Source: Thiosocius sp942490985 (lineage in GTDB: Bacteria > Pseudomonadota > Gammaproteobacteria > Chromatiales > Chromatiaceae). From it: a stretch of 64,000 nucleotides of DNA. Position numbers and translations under genes: made by a program. How positions within the stretch are numbered: position 1 is the stretch's first letter; every line of letters starts with the position of its first letter. The DNA lies in assembly GCA_942490985.1 (NCBI GenBank), contig CALNYW010000006.1, positions 493,126-557,125 of the forward strand. Direction: 5' to 3'. Positions 24,905-32,506 of the stretch are shown here, one piece after another. The notes under the pieces are model-generated. The model saw nothing but the letters and a program-made list of their open reading frames with translations, was not told the origin of the DNA and did no database searches.

Positions 24905-25171
24905 TTAATTTACGGCCAGAGATTTTTTCTGGTTCGTTTTTTTCTCGGTCTGCCAGGTAATCCGTATATCGACGCGGTTGCGTGAATCTTCGCGCCCTGC
25001 GGTCACTTTTAAATTCAAAAGCCCGCTGGGACGCAGCACGATTTCCCCGTTGTCATCGGTGAAGGTCAGCTTGCCTTTGCCGAGTCCTTTTGTCAGCGCC
25101 TCCAGAATGTCGCGAATCGTGTCCTTGTCTTGTAGCGATTCGTGCCGAAAGCTGTCTTTATCTTGTCGCAT
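24905..25171 (-). CDS. Amphi-Trp domain protein
   Basis: 88 residues from ATG 25171, with AGGAAACG upstream. The chain reads as the amphi-Trp domain family: SFRHESLQDKDTIRDILEALTKGLGKGKLTFTDDNGEIVLRP followed by LLNLKVTA and VDIRITWQ, a short alpha-beta unit with alternating polar and apolar residues and a terminal Trp strand. From memory this TIGRFAM family is a marker of GAK loci; its function is unknown. It starts one base beyond the metallophosphatase stop and is the last gene of the eight-gene operon. It could be the substrate or carrier of the system, but this is inference. Confidence 0.82.
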   Translation of the reverse strand: MRQDKDSFRHESLQDKDTIRDILEALTKGLGKGKLTFTDDNGEIVLRPSGLLNLKVTAGREDSRNRVDIRITWQTEKKTNQKKSLAVN

Positions 25172-25172
25172 G

Positions 25173-26519
25173 TCAACGTTTCCTGTGCGGCTTAAGTAGA
25201 GCGGTCGGATCGAATACCTTGGCATAGGGGTAATCGGTGCTGACGCCGATCACCTGGCCACGTCGGTCGATGATCGTGACGCCGGCCCCGTACCCACGCA
25301 GTCCCTCTTTGGCGCGGGTGTTGCGGTCCAGGGTGGTATCGCATTCGAAATGCAGCAGCCCTTGGCGCAACATGATCCGCTGTCCATGTTTCCGGTTGCG
25401 ATGGCCATGCACTATCGCATGGATACCTTGGCGGTAGACGCGTTCCACGCCTTGCGATGTCAGTGGCAGATCGACATTTCGATACTTGGTCCGCATGGTG
25501 TTGGCGATTGGCCCGTAATAAAACTTAAAGGGGTGATGGTGCAGCTGATGGTGGAACAGTTTATTGAGATGCTTGATGCTGTGTTTTTCAAGCTTCTTGG
25601 CGAAGCGGTCGTCAAGTCCGGCGTGGACGAACAGGAAAGACCCTGCTCGATGGGTTAGCTGCATACGTTTGACAAACCAGCTGAACTCGCCATGGCGGGA
25701 AAATAACAGATCACGGCATTTTTGTGCCGTTGCATACACCTGGCGTATCGACAGCCCGGCCGCTTGGCAGGCGTGTTCGAAACCATCGACCTTGCGACGC
25801 ATCCGCGTCAACTCGCGATCGATCGCGGGTTCCGACAGCAATGGCGCCGCGGCCTTGGGGAATTCTTCGAACCACCGATCTGATGGAAAAAGCTTGTGAC
25901 GGCAGCGTTTGTCACTCGGGACACCGCGCAGGGCTTTTTTCTGATCGAGGTAGGTGTCATGGATCTCTTTGAGCAAGGGGATCACTTTTGGTCCCATGCG
26001 AACGAAGAGATGCTCGGTCAGTATATGGCGTTTCAGCATCATTGCGCGGATGCCCACCAGTAAACGGACGTCGTGATTTCCCCCTAACAGCTTCACCTTT
26101 GCGCCGGTGTCCAGGAGTTGGCGGATGGCATGCAGGAGTTGGAGGTTGCTTGGCCCTTTGTCGAGGCAGTCGCCGCCGATGATGAAAAGGGCTTCGCGAC
26201 CCGCTTTCGTCAGGGCGATGTCGGAAAATGCCGGGCCGGACTTTCGAATCCCACCCGACGCGACCAGTGACGCATTGAACGCCTCTGCGTCCGCGTGCGG
26301 ATCTGCGAAAAAGTAGATTGGCTGCTTGGGGGGTTGCCAAGGTTGATGCTTGACGGCCTCACGCACCGCGCGCCTGACATTCTGGTAGGGGCTTTGATGT
26401 TTGGGTATCGAGGACTTCCCGTCATGCAGCCATGCCTCGGTGCTTGTGGGTAAGCCGTTACGGATCCAGCGTTTTCCGTGATACCGCGGCACGGTCGCTT
26501 GGCGAGCATTGGCGGGCAT
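25173..26519 (-). CDS. Metallophosphoesterase of the GAK-like operon
   Basis: 448 residues from ATG 26519 (GAGAG upstream). Calcineurin-type motifs are in order: FADPHADAEAF, GGDCLDKGPSN, LLGGNHDVR, VHAGLDD and VHGHRN. These supply the two-metal centre, although the first motif has DPH where DxH is standard. The N-terminal 90 residues and the long His/Lys-rich insert (HHQLHHHPFKFYYG) are specific to this group. It should hydrolyse a phosphoester. Ligation with the kinases upstream in the same operon suggests it removes their product. Confidence 0.87.
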   Translation of the reverse strand: MPANARQATVPRYHGKRWIRNGLPTSTEAWLHDGKSSIPKHQSPYQNVRRAVREAVKHQPWQPPKQPIYFFADPHADAEAFNASLVASGGIRKSGPAFSDIALTKAGREALFIIGGDCLDKGPSNLQLLHAIRQLLDTGAKVKLLGGNHDVRLLVGIRAMMLKRHILTEHLFVRMGPKVIPLLKEIHDTYLDQKKALRGVPSDKRCRHKLFPSDRWFEEFPKAAAPLLSEPAIDRELTRMRRKVDGFEHACQAAGLSIRQVYATAQKCRDLLFSRHGEFSWFVKRMQLTHRAGSFLFVHAGLDDRFAKKLEKHSIKHLNKLFHHQLHHHPFKFYYGPIANTMRTKYRNVDLPLTSQGVERVYRQGIHAIVHGHRNRKHGQRIMLRQGLLHFECDTTLDRNTRAKEGLRGYGAGVTIIDRRGQVIGVSTDYPYAKVFDPTALLKPHRKR

Positions 26520-26580
26520 AGATGTCTCTCGTGACGGATTATGAGTGCTGTTGAGTGTCACCAAGCTTGCGGGCGCGTGA

Positions 26581-27291
26581 CTAATCCGGCGCCTCAGCAG
26601 AAGCCCGCCGTTGTTTCCAGGCACCACCGACATGTCGCCAGGTATCGTCCTGAATCATGAAGTAAATCGGCTGGGCGTGGTGCATGCTCAGTTGCGCGAT
26701 GTCGCCTCGGCCGATAACGCCCAGTTGGTAAGCGGCATGACGGAACGCCGCACCATGGCCGACGAACACCTTCAGTTTGGTCCGGCTCGCTGTATCCGCC
26801 ACAGCGGTTGCGCGTGTGCGCAGATGAGCAGCGACACGTTCGCCGGCAGCCATCAATGATTCCGCCCCCGGCATGGGCAAGCGGAAGTCGCTGTTTGACT
26901 TCCAGTCGGCCGGTAAGGTGCCGCATCGCGGGTCGGCACCGATAACCGCATTGATCTGAGTCAAACTGAGGTTGCCAGCTATGCCAAGCCCGCGTTCCGC
27001 CAAGGCATCGAACTCGGCGATGGTGCAGTCGGCCTGCGCGTAGCTCAGCAGGTGCTGATGGATCAGCGACGCCGTTTGCCAGGCCCTGAGCAGCGAGGAG
27101 GTGTCGATTGTCGAGTCCAACGTCCAGCCGTTTCGATGAATATCCGTGAGCAATTGATCGGCACATGCGAGCGCTTGTTGAACGCCAATGTCTGTGAGGG
27201 GGAAGGGCTGGTGTGCGCTGGGCGTGTCTGGCAGTTGCTGATAGTCGCCATGGCGGATCAGCGCAGCGATGACCTTGCCGGGTTCAGCCAT
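26581..27291 (-). CDS. Histidine phosphatase superfamily protein
   Basis: 236 residues. The RHG motif (ALIRHGDY) near residue 13 provides the phospho-accepting His. TDIGVQQA, SSLLRAWQTA and a late VGHGAAFRHA supply the remaining catalytic residues. The gene overlaps the SixA-Nudix gene by eight bases and ends 61 bases before the metallophosphatase start. This makes it the second histidine-phosphatase domain of the operon. The substrate is unknown: a phosphoprotein or small phosphate ester. Confidence 0.87.
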   Translation of the reverse strand: MAEPGKVIAALIRHGDYQQLPDTPSAHQPFPLTDIGVQQALACADQLLTDIHRNGWTLDSTIDTSSLLRAWQTASLIHQHLLSYAQADCTIAEFDALAERGLGIAGNLSLTQINAVIGADPRCGTLPADWKSNSDFRLPMPGAESLMAAGERVAAHLRTRATAVADTASRTKLKVFVGHGAAFRHAAYQLGVIGRGDIAQLSMHHAQPIYFMIQDDTWRHVGGAWKQRRASAEAPD

Positions 27292-28240
27292 GCAACTGCA
27301 GTCGTTCCGCGAGGTTTCGAGCCATCTCCCCCAGTTCCGGTTGATGGAGCAGGATGGCGGCTTGTTTTGGGGACATCCAACGCCGACCGCGGTGGCTTTC
27401 TTCCCACACCGAATCGGGCAGCTGTCGCTGTACGGCCATCGGAAAAACCGTAACGGTGCAGTTGGCGCCCCATTTTTGTACGTCGTAGGTCCCCAGCGGC
27501 TCGTCGCCCACCGGGCCTTCCACGCCGGCTTCTTCTCGCGCTTCCTTCGCCGCCGAGGCCTGTAGCGTCATGCCCGGGTCTGCAATCCCTTTCGGGATCA
27601 CCCAGTGTTTATTTTGGCTCGAGCGGATCACCAGGATCTTCAGGCCATCATCGGTATAACGATAGGGTATGACCGCGGACTGGGTGTAGTAGTACGCGGG
27701 TCGACAACGACGCTCCTGACCGTTGGGCGCAGGGTAGGGGAAGCCGGGCGGCAAGTCCTTGGCATGCAGCAATGTTTGCAACACCGCGCTGTCGCCATCG
27801 AGTTCGGACCAGGGCTGTTCGGTAATGAGATGGGCAAGCGATGCCTTTTTAAGTATCACCCCGTTGGATGATGACGAGAGTTGCTCCGTGAACCACGACA
27901 GGCCGGGGTTATGGCCAACCACCATTACCCGCTGGTACGCGTCTGGGACAGTGCGCAGCAGCTGGATCAGCGTATCGGTGTCGGCGAGATACAACGCGGG
28001 TAGCAAGATGATCTTGTGGCTGCCAATGCCCATTGCCTTGCAGCATTTCTCTGCGGTCACGCGCGCCCGCGGCGCCGGTGAGGCCAGGATGTAATCGGGT
28101 TGCAGCCCTTGTTGTTGAAGCCAGACGCCGACGCGCTGCGCCTTGCGTTTGCCACTGTCCTTCAAAGTGCGTTCGAAATCGTTACCGTCGAGCGCGTCAA
28201 AAGCCTTTCCGTGGCGCAAGATCAGCAGGTCTCTGCTCAT
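27284..28240 (-). CDS. SixA phosphohistidine phosphatase - Nudix fusion
   Basis: 318 residues from ATG 28240. Residues 1-160 are SixA-like: LLILRHGKAF, a SPAPRARVTAE segment and VMVVGHNPGLSWF. Residues 190-318 are a Nudix domain with WVIPKGIADPG and KEAREEAGVEG. Compared with the Nudix consensus (GX5EX7REUXEEXGU), the first Glu is Met and the Arg is Lys, while the metal-binding EE pair remains. The two activities in one chain suggest both phosphohistidine and nucleoside- or inositol-pyrophosphate chemistry. The HprK-like gene stops 10 bases upstream. Confidence 0.85.
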   Translation of the reverse strand: MSRDLLILRHGKAFDALDGNDFERTLKDSGKRKAQRVGVWLQQQGLQPDYILASPAPRARVTAEKCCKAMGIGSHKIILLPALYLADTDTLIQLLRTVPDAYQRVMVVGHNPGLSWFTEQLSSSSNGVILKKASLAHLITEQPWSELDGDSAVLQTLLHAKDLPPGFPYPAPNGQERRCRPAYYYTQSAVIPYRYTDDGLKILVIRSSQNKHWVIPKGIADPGMTLQASAAKEAREEAGVEGPVGDEPLGTYDVQKWGANCTVTVFPMAVQRQLPDSVWEESHRGRRWMSPKQAAILLHQPELGEMARNLAERLQLHG

Positions 28241-28250
28241 GGTGTTTTGC

Positions 28251-29348
28251 TCAATTCGTCGTGGTCTGCTCAACGAAGGCTTGTATGGCCTTGTCAAAAT
28301 TGATGCTGCCGGTCGCCTCGAACACCGCAGTCTCTGCCAGTGAATCGATATAGGGTGCCGGATCCAGCGCTGTTTTGTCAGAAAAGAAGTGGCCGTCGGC
28401 ATACTGGTAAAACGGCCCGGGGGACTTCATCACCACGCCGAGCAGGTCGGGCCTTTCGGCAACGTTGCAGGGCTCTACCCGCGTGGCCTGATTGCTGCCA
28501 CGAGACCAGTTGAGAATCAACAGGCCTGCCAGTGGGGCTTGTTGGACAACGCGGTCTGCGCCGTAGTGTTGTGCTATCAGGACGTCGTGTTTTTCTTCCA
28601 GATTCCATAACGTATCGTCCGGCATCTCCCGGAGACGTTGTTGTTGCTCGGTATCCAGCAAGCCGCGCAGGCGTTCGTTATGCAGCAGCGTGCCAGGGTT
28701 GATGCGCGGCATTTTCGGAATGCCTCGCGCAACGGTCTGGTCGCCAATACACTGCAGGAATAGGCGGTCGTTGGTAAGGTAGGCGCAGTCAGGACGCTCG
28801 AGTGCCTGCAGCATCAACGTCGACTTGCCATTGCCCGAAAAACCGGCGACCGCGTAGGCGCTGTCGGCCCGGACGAAAGCTGCGGCATGGCAAATCAACC
28901 AACCGTGCTGCTGCAGCCTGTTCATGATCTGGGCGTTGATAAAATTGATGACCTGATTGTCGTTTTGCAGACATGGGCCGGCCGCGATGCGCTGCGTTTC
29001 GCTTTGTAGAAAAACCATGCCGGTTCTTATTTTGCGAATGACTCGCCCATCGCTTAAGTCGACATAGCTGTCCTTGCGGCCGGTTTTGCCCGGTTCGCGC
29101 GCCCAGTCATGAAAAGTCAATGCCAAGTCTGGCGCGGCGCCTTCGATGGCGATGACCTCGGCATTGCACTCGATATTCGAAGCGGTGACATGCGCAAAGT
29201 AGTGATGCAGTCTTTCAAGCAATGCCGGACTGTTGCTGCGAATCCGCCACCGCCAGTCGAAAACCGATAGATTCAGCGCCCTCTCGCATAGCGCTTCGGT
29301 GCCGCGGAGTTGGTCGGCAATGTCCCGGGATGTGAGCGCCTTTGTCAT
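28251..29348 (-). CDS. HprK-related kinase B
   Basis: 365 residues. A Walker A motif GFSGNGKST lies at residues 169-177 after an ICHAAAF strand, as in HPr kinase/phosphorylase. TNDRLFL follows as a likely substrate-site segment. The N-terminal 150 residues have no HprK counterpart. This matches the TIGRFAM HprK-related kinase B group, found with GAK ATP-grasp enzymes; no HPr protein is encoded nearby. It probably phosphorylates a Ser/Thr or small-molecule hydroxyl. Its start overlaps the ATP-grasp stop by four bases (ATGA). Confidence 0.86.
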   Translation of the reverse strand: MTKALTSRDIADQLRGTEALCERALNLSVFDWRWRIRSNSPALLERLHHYFAHVTASNIECNAEVIAIEGAAPDLALTFHDWAREPGKTGRKDSYVDLSDGRVIRKIRTGMVFLQSETQRIAAGPCLQNDNQVINFINAQIMNRLQQHGWLICHAAAFVRADSAYAVAGFSGNGKSTLMLQALERPDCAYLTNDRLFLQCIGDQTVARGIPKMPRINPGTLLHNERLRGLLDTEQQQRLREMPDDTLWNLEEKHDVLIAQHYGADRVVQQAPLAGLLILNWSRGSNQATRVEPCNVAERPDLLGVVMKSPGPFYQYADGHFFSDKTALDPAPYIDSLAETAVFEATGSINFDKAIQAFVEQTTTN

Positions 29349-30235
29349 TGTTCGAGGCGTTGGTAGATGTAATCGGCATAGTGCGAGGCGGCGTCCAGGC
29401 CGGCGCCCTCAAGCGCACCGCGGAAGCCGCCGAACGCCGACACTTCGAACACGACCGGGCCGTCGTTCGACTCCATGACATCGACGGTAGTGAAGTCCAT
29501 CGCGAAGGGCGCCTGGGCCCGTTGCGCGAGGTCGATGATGTCCTGCGTCGGTCGATGCGTGGCGTAGCGACCACCGCTATGGATTGTCGTATTCCATGCG
29601 CTGTCGCTCGCCACCCGTGCGTAACAGCCGAGATAGTCGCCGCCGAGAAACACCAGTCCGAGATCCTGGCCGGGCGTATCCAGCTTGCGCTGGATGTACA
29701 TCAGTGGATTGGTCGACTGAAAATCCAGCAGCGCGCTTTTTTTGGCTTGATCGCTTAGCTCCGGTCCGATCAGCGTCATCCCTCGTGCTTTGGTTGAATA
29801 CAAGGGTTTCAACACTGCGCTACCGTAGCGGTCGACCGCGGCGATGGCATCCGCGACGCGTTCGGTGATGACCGTCTCCGGCATAGGGATGCCGGCGTTG
29901 CGAAGGGTGACCGTGCAGCTCAGCCGATTGACCAGGCGGAGCATATTGGTGGCGCCACTGAATACCCGAACCCCGGCCTGCTCGGCGATTCGCAGGAGTT
30001 CCAGGCGATCAACCGTGTTGGGGCTGTAGCTTGCGCTGATTTTCTTCACCACCAGGCCATCGAGTGCACACAGGTCATGGCCTTTGTAGGACAGCCGGCG
30101 TTCCGCGAGGTCCAGGGTAACTCCCGACATGTCGATGACCAACCGGTAGCTGGTACGTTTTTCGATGGCGTCGGCGAGGGTCTCGGTTGACCATTTGCCG
30201 GGTATGCCGATCACACCGATGCGGGGTTTAGCCAA
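29345..30235 (-). CDS. GAK system ATP-grasp enzyme
   Basis: 296 residues starting MAKPRIGVIGIPGKWSTETLADAI. It is an RimK-like ATP-grasp protein: a VKKISASYSPN segment, AVLKPLYSTKARGM for ATP phosphate binding, MYIQRKLD, and DFTTVDVMESNDGPVVFEVSAFGGFRGA for metal binding. It ligates a carboxylate to an amine or thiol in related families, and would here make or modify a peptide-like substrate. It matches the GAK-type ATP-grasp group by memory. It overlaps both flanking genes, so expression is coupled. Confidence 0.86.
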   Translation of the reverse strand: MAKPRIGVIGIPGKWSTETLADAIEKRTSYRLVIDMSGVTLDLAERRLSYKGHDLCALDGLVVKKISASYSPNTVDRLELLRIAEQAGVRVFSGATNMLRLVNRLSCTVTLRNAGIPMPETVITERVADAIAAVDRYGSAVLKPLYSTKARGMTLIGPELSDQAKKSALLDFQSTNPLMYIQRKLDTPGQDLGLVFLGGDYLGCYARVASDSAWNTTIHSGGRYATHRPTQDIIDLAQRAQAPFAMDFTTVDVMESNDGPVVFEVSAFGGFRGALEGAGLDAASHYADYIYQRLEQ

Positions 30236-31868
30236 CGAACACTTCCTCGATCGGCGCGCGAAATGCCTTGATCTGGTTTTTCGGCGTGTCCAATACCTGC
30301 TCGATTAAATAACGCGCACGAAGAAACATGCTGCGGGCCAGCGACTTATCGAGTATGAAGCGGGTCGATGTCGCGAACGAACGCGCCAGCCCCAGCGCCA
30401 GACGGATCTCAAATGTCTCGTCGTCTGACTGTTCCGCGAATCGTTGGGCCATTCGGTAGATGTCACGGGCTACACCGAGGATGCGGGCCCGTAACGGCGC
30501 ATCCAGGATCTGCAGTCGGTAGTTGGACACCATGAACACGGAGATATCCTGCACATAGTCTGTTTGCTGCGAGCGATGGAGGTCGATAAAGCTAATCCGC
30601 TTTTCGTCGGCGTCATAGATGATGTTATCAACATTGAAATCGCCGTGTATGTAAACCGAGAAAGGCGCCTGAAGCGTTGACTCACGTTGCGATGCAGCCG
30701 CCACGAGGCTGTCGAAACTGGGAATCTGGTGGCCGCACAGCTGGCTGTCGCCGCGGCGGAATTCCGGATGGATGCGATAGACCTCGTCGAGGCGGCGGCG
30801 TAGCTGGTCCATGTAGCTCGTCGCAGTCGGCTCGTCGACCCGCGTCTCGCGCCAGACCGAACGCAGCGTGCGAGATAACTGCTTGACCGCTTTTCGAAGC
30901 CTGTCTTGTGTCTCGTTTAACAGGATCTGTTCGAAGGTCATGCCGGGCAGATGTTCGATCAGCAGCGCAGCTGACCGGCCGTGTTTTTGATAGCTGAGGA
31001 TCCTTGGCGCTAGTCCCGGGTAGATGGCGTGCCAGCTCTCGACGCCCTGACGCTCTTCCTTGAGTTTACGTTTCGCGCCCTCTTTGAAGATGGCCACGAC
31101 GTCTTGTCCGGCGTCGCCGCTGGCAGCCAGGCTCGAAACGGCGCTGCCCGAGCGGGTTTCGGCAACCGTGGCGATTTGAATATCTTTTGCGTCACTCTTC
31201 GCGCTGAGTGCGTCGACCGAGGCCTGCAACGCGCGATAACGGCCGAGATTCAACGGCTGGCCAAGATTGGCCGAGATGATGGTTTCACTGATATCGCGCA
31301 GTGCGTCGCCCATTTGCTCGCCGTAGTGGGCGATAAACAGCGCGCGGGTCAGATCTTTCGCGTTCCCGCCACCCTGCAATGCGGCGATATAATGTTTTGA
31401 CAGCACATCGTAGTCGCGATCCAGCTTTTGCTCGATACGGCCGATTTTCAGCGCGAGCCGCGTGTCGTTGCCGGTTAAAGCGGGTTGAACCATCGCAATC
31501 CCTTGGCGTACCCGGTCCAACATGTCGGCGTGTGCCCGATTATCGAGGCAATCGGATCGTGTCAGTCGTCTGGCCCGTCTCACACAGTCGCGACAGAGTT
31601 CGGCGATACGCTCAAGCTCGGTGGCGACAAATTCGACGCTGCGCAATGAGGTGGCCTCGGTATCGGTGACGGCCGCGCCCGATAGCCGATTGAGGCAATC
31701 GGTGTGGATACGCAGTTTCAGGTTGAGCGAGTAACCGCCGCGGTCGAGGATCCGCCGTGCAGTGTCTGCTCCCGGCTGGGCGAAGAATGCCTGAAGCATT
31801 TCCAGCTGGGCGTCGATTTCCAACCCCAGGAAGCGCAGATTGTTAGCGATGCTCTTCGGAATCTGCAT
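30228..31868 (-). CDS. PhoU-like helical domain fused to an APH-type kinase
   Basis: 546 residues. The N-terminal 250 residues are helical with PhoU-like repeats (SLRSVEFVATELERIAELCRDCVRRA; LFIAHYGEQMGDALRDISETI). The C-terminal half has an aminoglycoside-phosphotransferase fold: IFKEGAKRKLKEERQG, LLIEHLPG, the catalytic loop HGDFNVDN (His408-Asp410-Asn415) and FIDL with Asp429. PhoU usually senses phosphate status, so this may be a phosphate-responsive kinase. The gene overlaps the ATP-grasp gene by eight bases and starts inside the end of the Nudix gene. Confidence 0.85.
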   Translation of the reverse strand: MQIPKSIANNLRFLGLEIDAQLEMLQAFFAQPGADTARRILDRGGYSLNLKLRIHTDCLNRLSGAAVTDTEATSLRSVEFVATELERIAELCRDCVRRARRLTRSDCLDNRAHADMLDRVRQGIAMVQPALTGNDTRLALKIGRIEQKLDRDYDVLSKHYIAALQGGGNAKDLTRALFIAHYGEQMGDALRDISETIISANLGQPLNLGRYRALQASVDALSAKSDAKDIQIATVAETRSGSAVSSLAASGDAGQDVVAIFKEGAKRKLKEERQGVESWHAIYPGLAPRILSYQKHGRSAALLIEHLPGMTFEQILLNETQDRLRKAVKQLSRTLRSVWRETRVDEPTATSYMDQLRRRLDEVYRIHPEFRRGDSQLCGHQIPSFDSLVAAASQRESTLQAPFSVYIHGDFNVDNIIYDADEKRISFIDLHRSQQTDYVQDISVFMVSNYRLQILDAPLRARILGVARDIYRMAQRFAEQSDDETFEIRLALGLARSFATSTRFILDKSLARSMFLRARYLIEQVLDTPKNQIKAFRAPIEEVFVG

Positions 31869-32349
31869 GATCGGCGTAGTTGTCGGTGTAGCGTGGCAAA
31901 CCGTCGAGATCCCCGGTCAGGAAATCGACCAGAAAAGTCGGTGTCATCGTCAAGCTTGGCAGCTCGTTGCGAGGGATCCAGGCAACGTCGAGCTGGTGCT
32001 TGTCCGGTCGCGAACCGTTTTGCGGCTGGTAATCACTCGGGACGTCGCAACGAAACAGATACTCGATGAGTTGGCGATAACTCGGCGGCTCGCTGCTACG
32101 GCGCTTGAAATAATCCGCAACCAGGAGCAACGGGCCAAGCTGAATGTCGCAACCGATCTCCTCGCGGCACTCGCGTCGTAGCGCGATGGCCAGTGTTTCG
32201 CCGGATTCTTGGGCGCCGCCGGGCAGGGCGTAGCGAAAGGCCTGCCCGTCATCGGTTTTGCGCAGCATCAGCACCTTGTTGTCGCGCACGATCACCGCGC
32301 GGACCGCGTTGCGGATGCCGGGCTCCAGATTGCTATGTCCTGATGGCAT
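31843..32349 (-). CDS. Nudix hydrolase, first gene of the GAK-like operon
   Basis: 168 residues from ATG 32349, which has an AGGA ribosome binding site; ATG 32382 would add 11 residues but has no SD. The Nudix box is intact: GGAQESGETLAIALRRECREEIG, with all Glu and Arg residues of the consensus (shown in two stretches: GGAQESGE and RRECREEIG). It should hydrolyse a nucleoside diphosphate derivative. It overlaps the PhoU-kinase gene by 26 bases. A 157-base gap to the divergent sat gene likely contains the promoter of the whole operon. Confidence 0.83.
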   Translation of the reverse strand: MPSGHSNLEPGIRNAVRAVIVRDNKVLMLRKTDDGQAFRYALPGGAQESGETLAIALRRECREEIGCDIQLGPLLLVADYFKRRSSEPPSYRQLIEYLFRCDVPSDYQPQNGSRPDKHQLDVAWIPRNELPSLTMTPTFLVDFLTGDLDGLPRYTDNYADHADSEEHR

Positions 32350-32506
32350 AAATCCTGGCCGATCCAACTGTCCTGGCGGCATTTTGACGGGAAATCGGCG
32401 GGCTGTCTGTCTCGCCGGTTCAAGTAAAGCGCTGCCTGGGCCGTTGAATCAAAACGGCGGTAATTCAGTTAAAGTGCTGCCGCTAGTCTGGAGTTGATTT
32501 AGAGAA

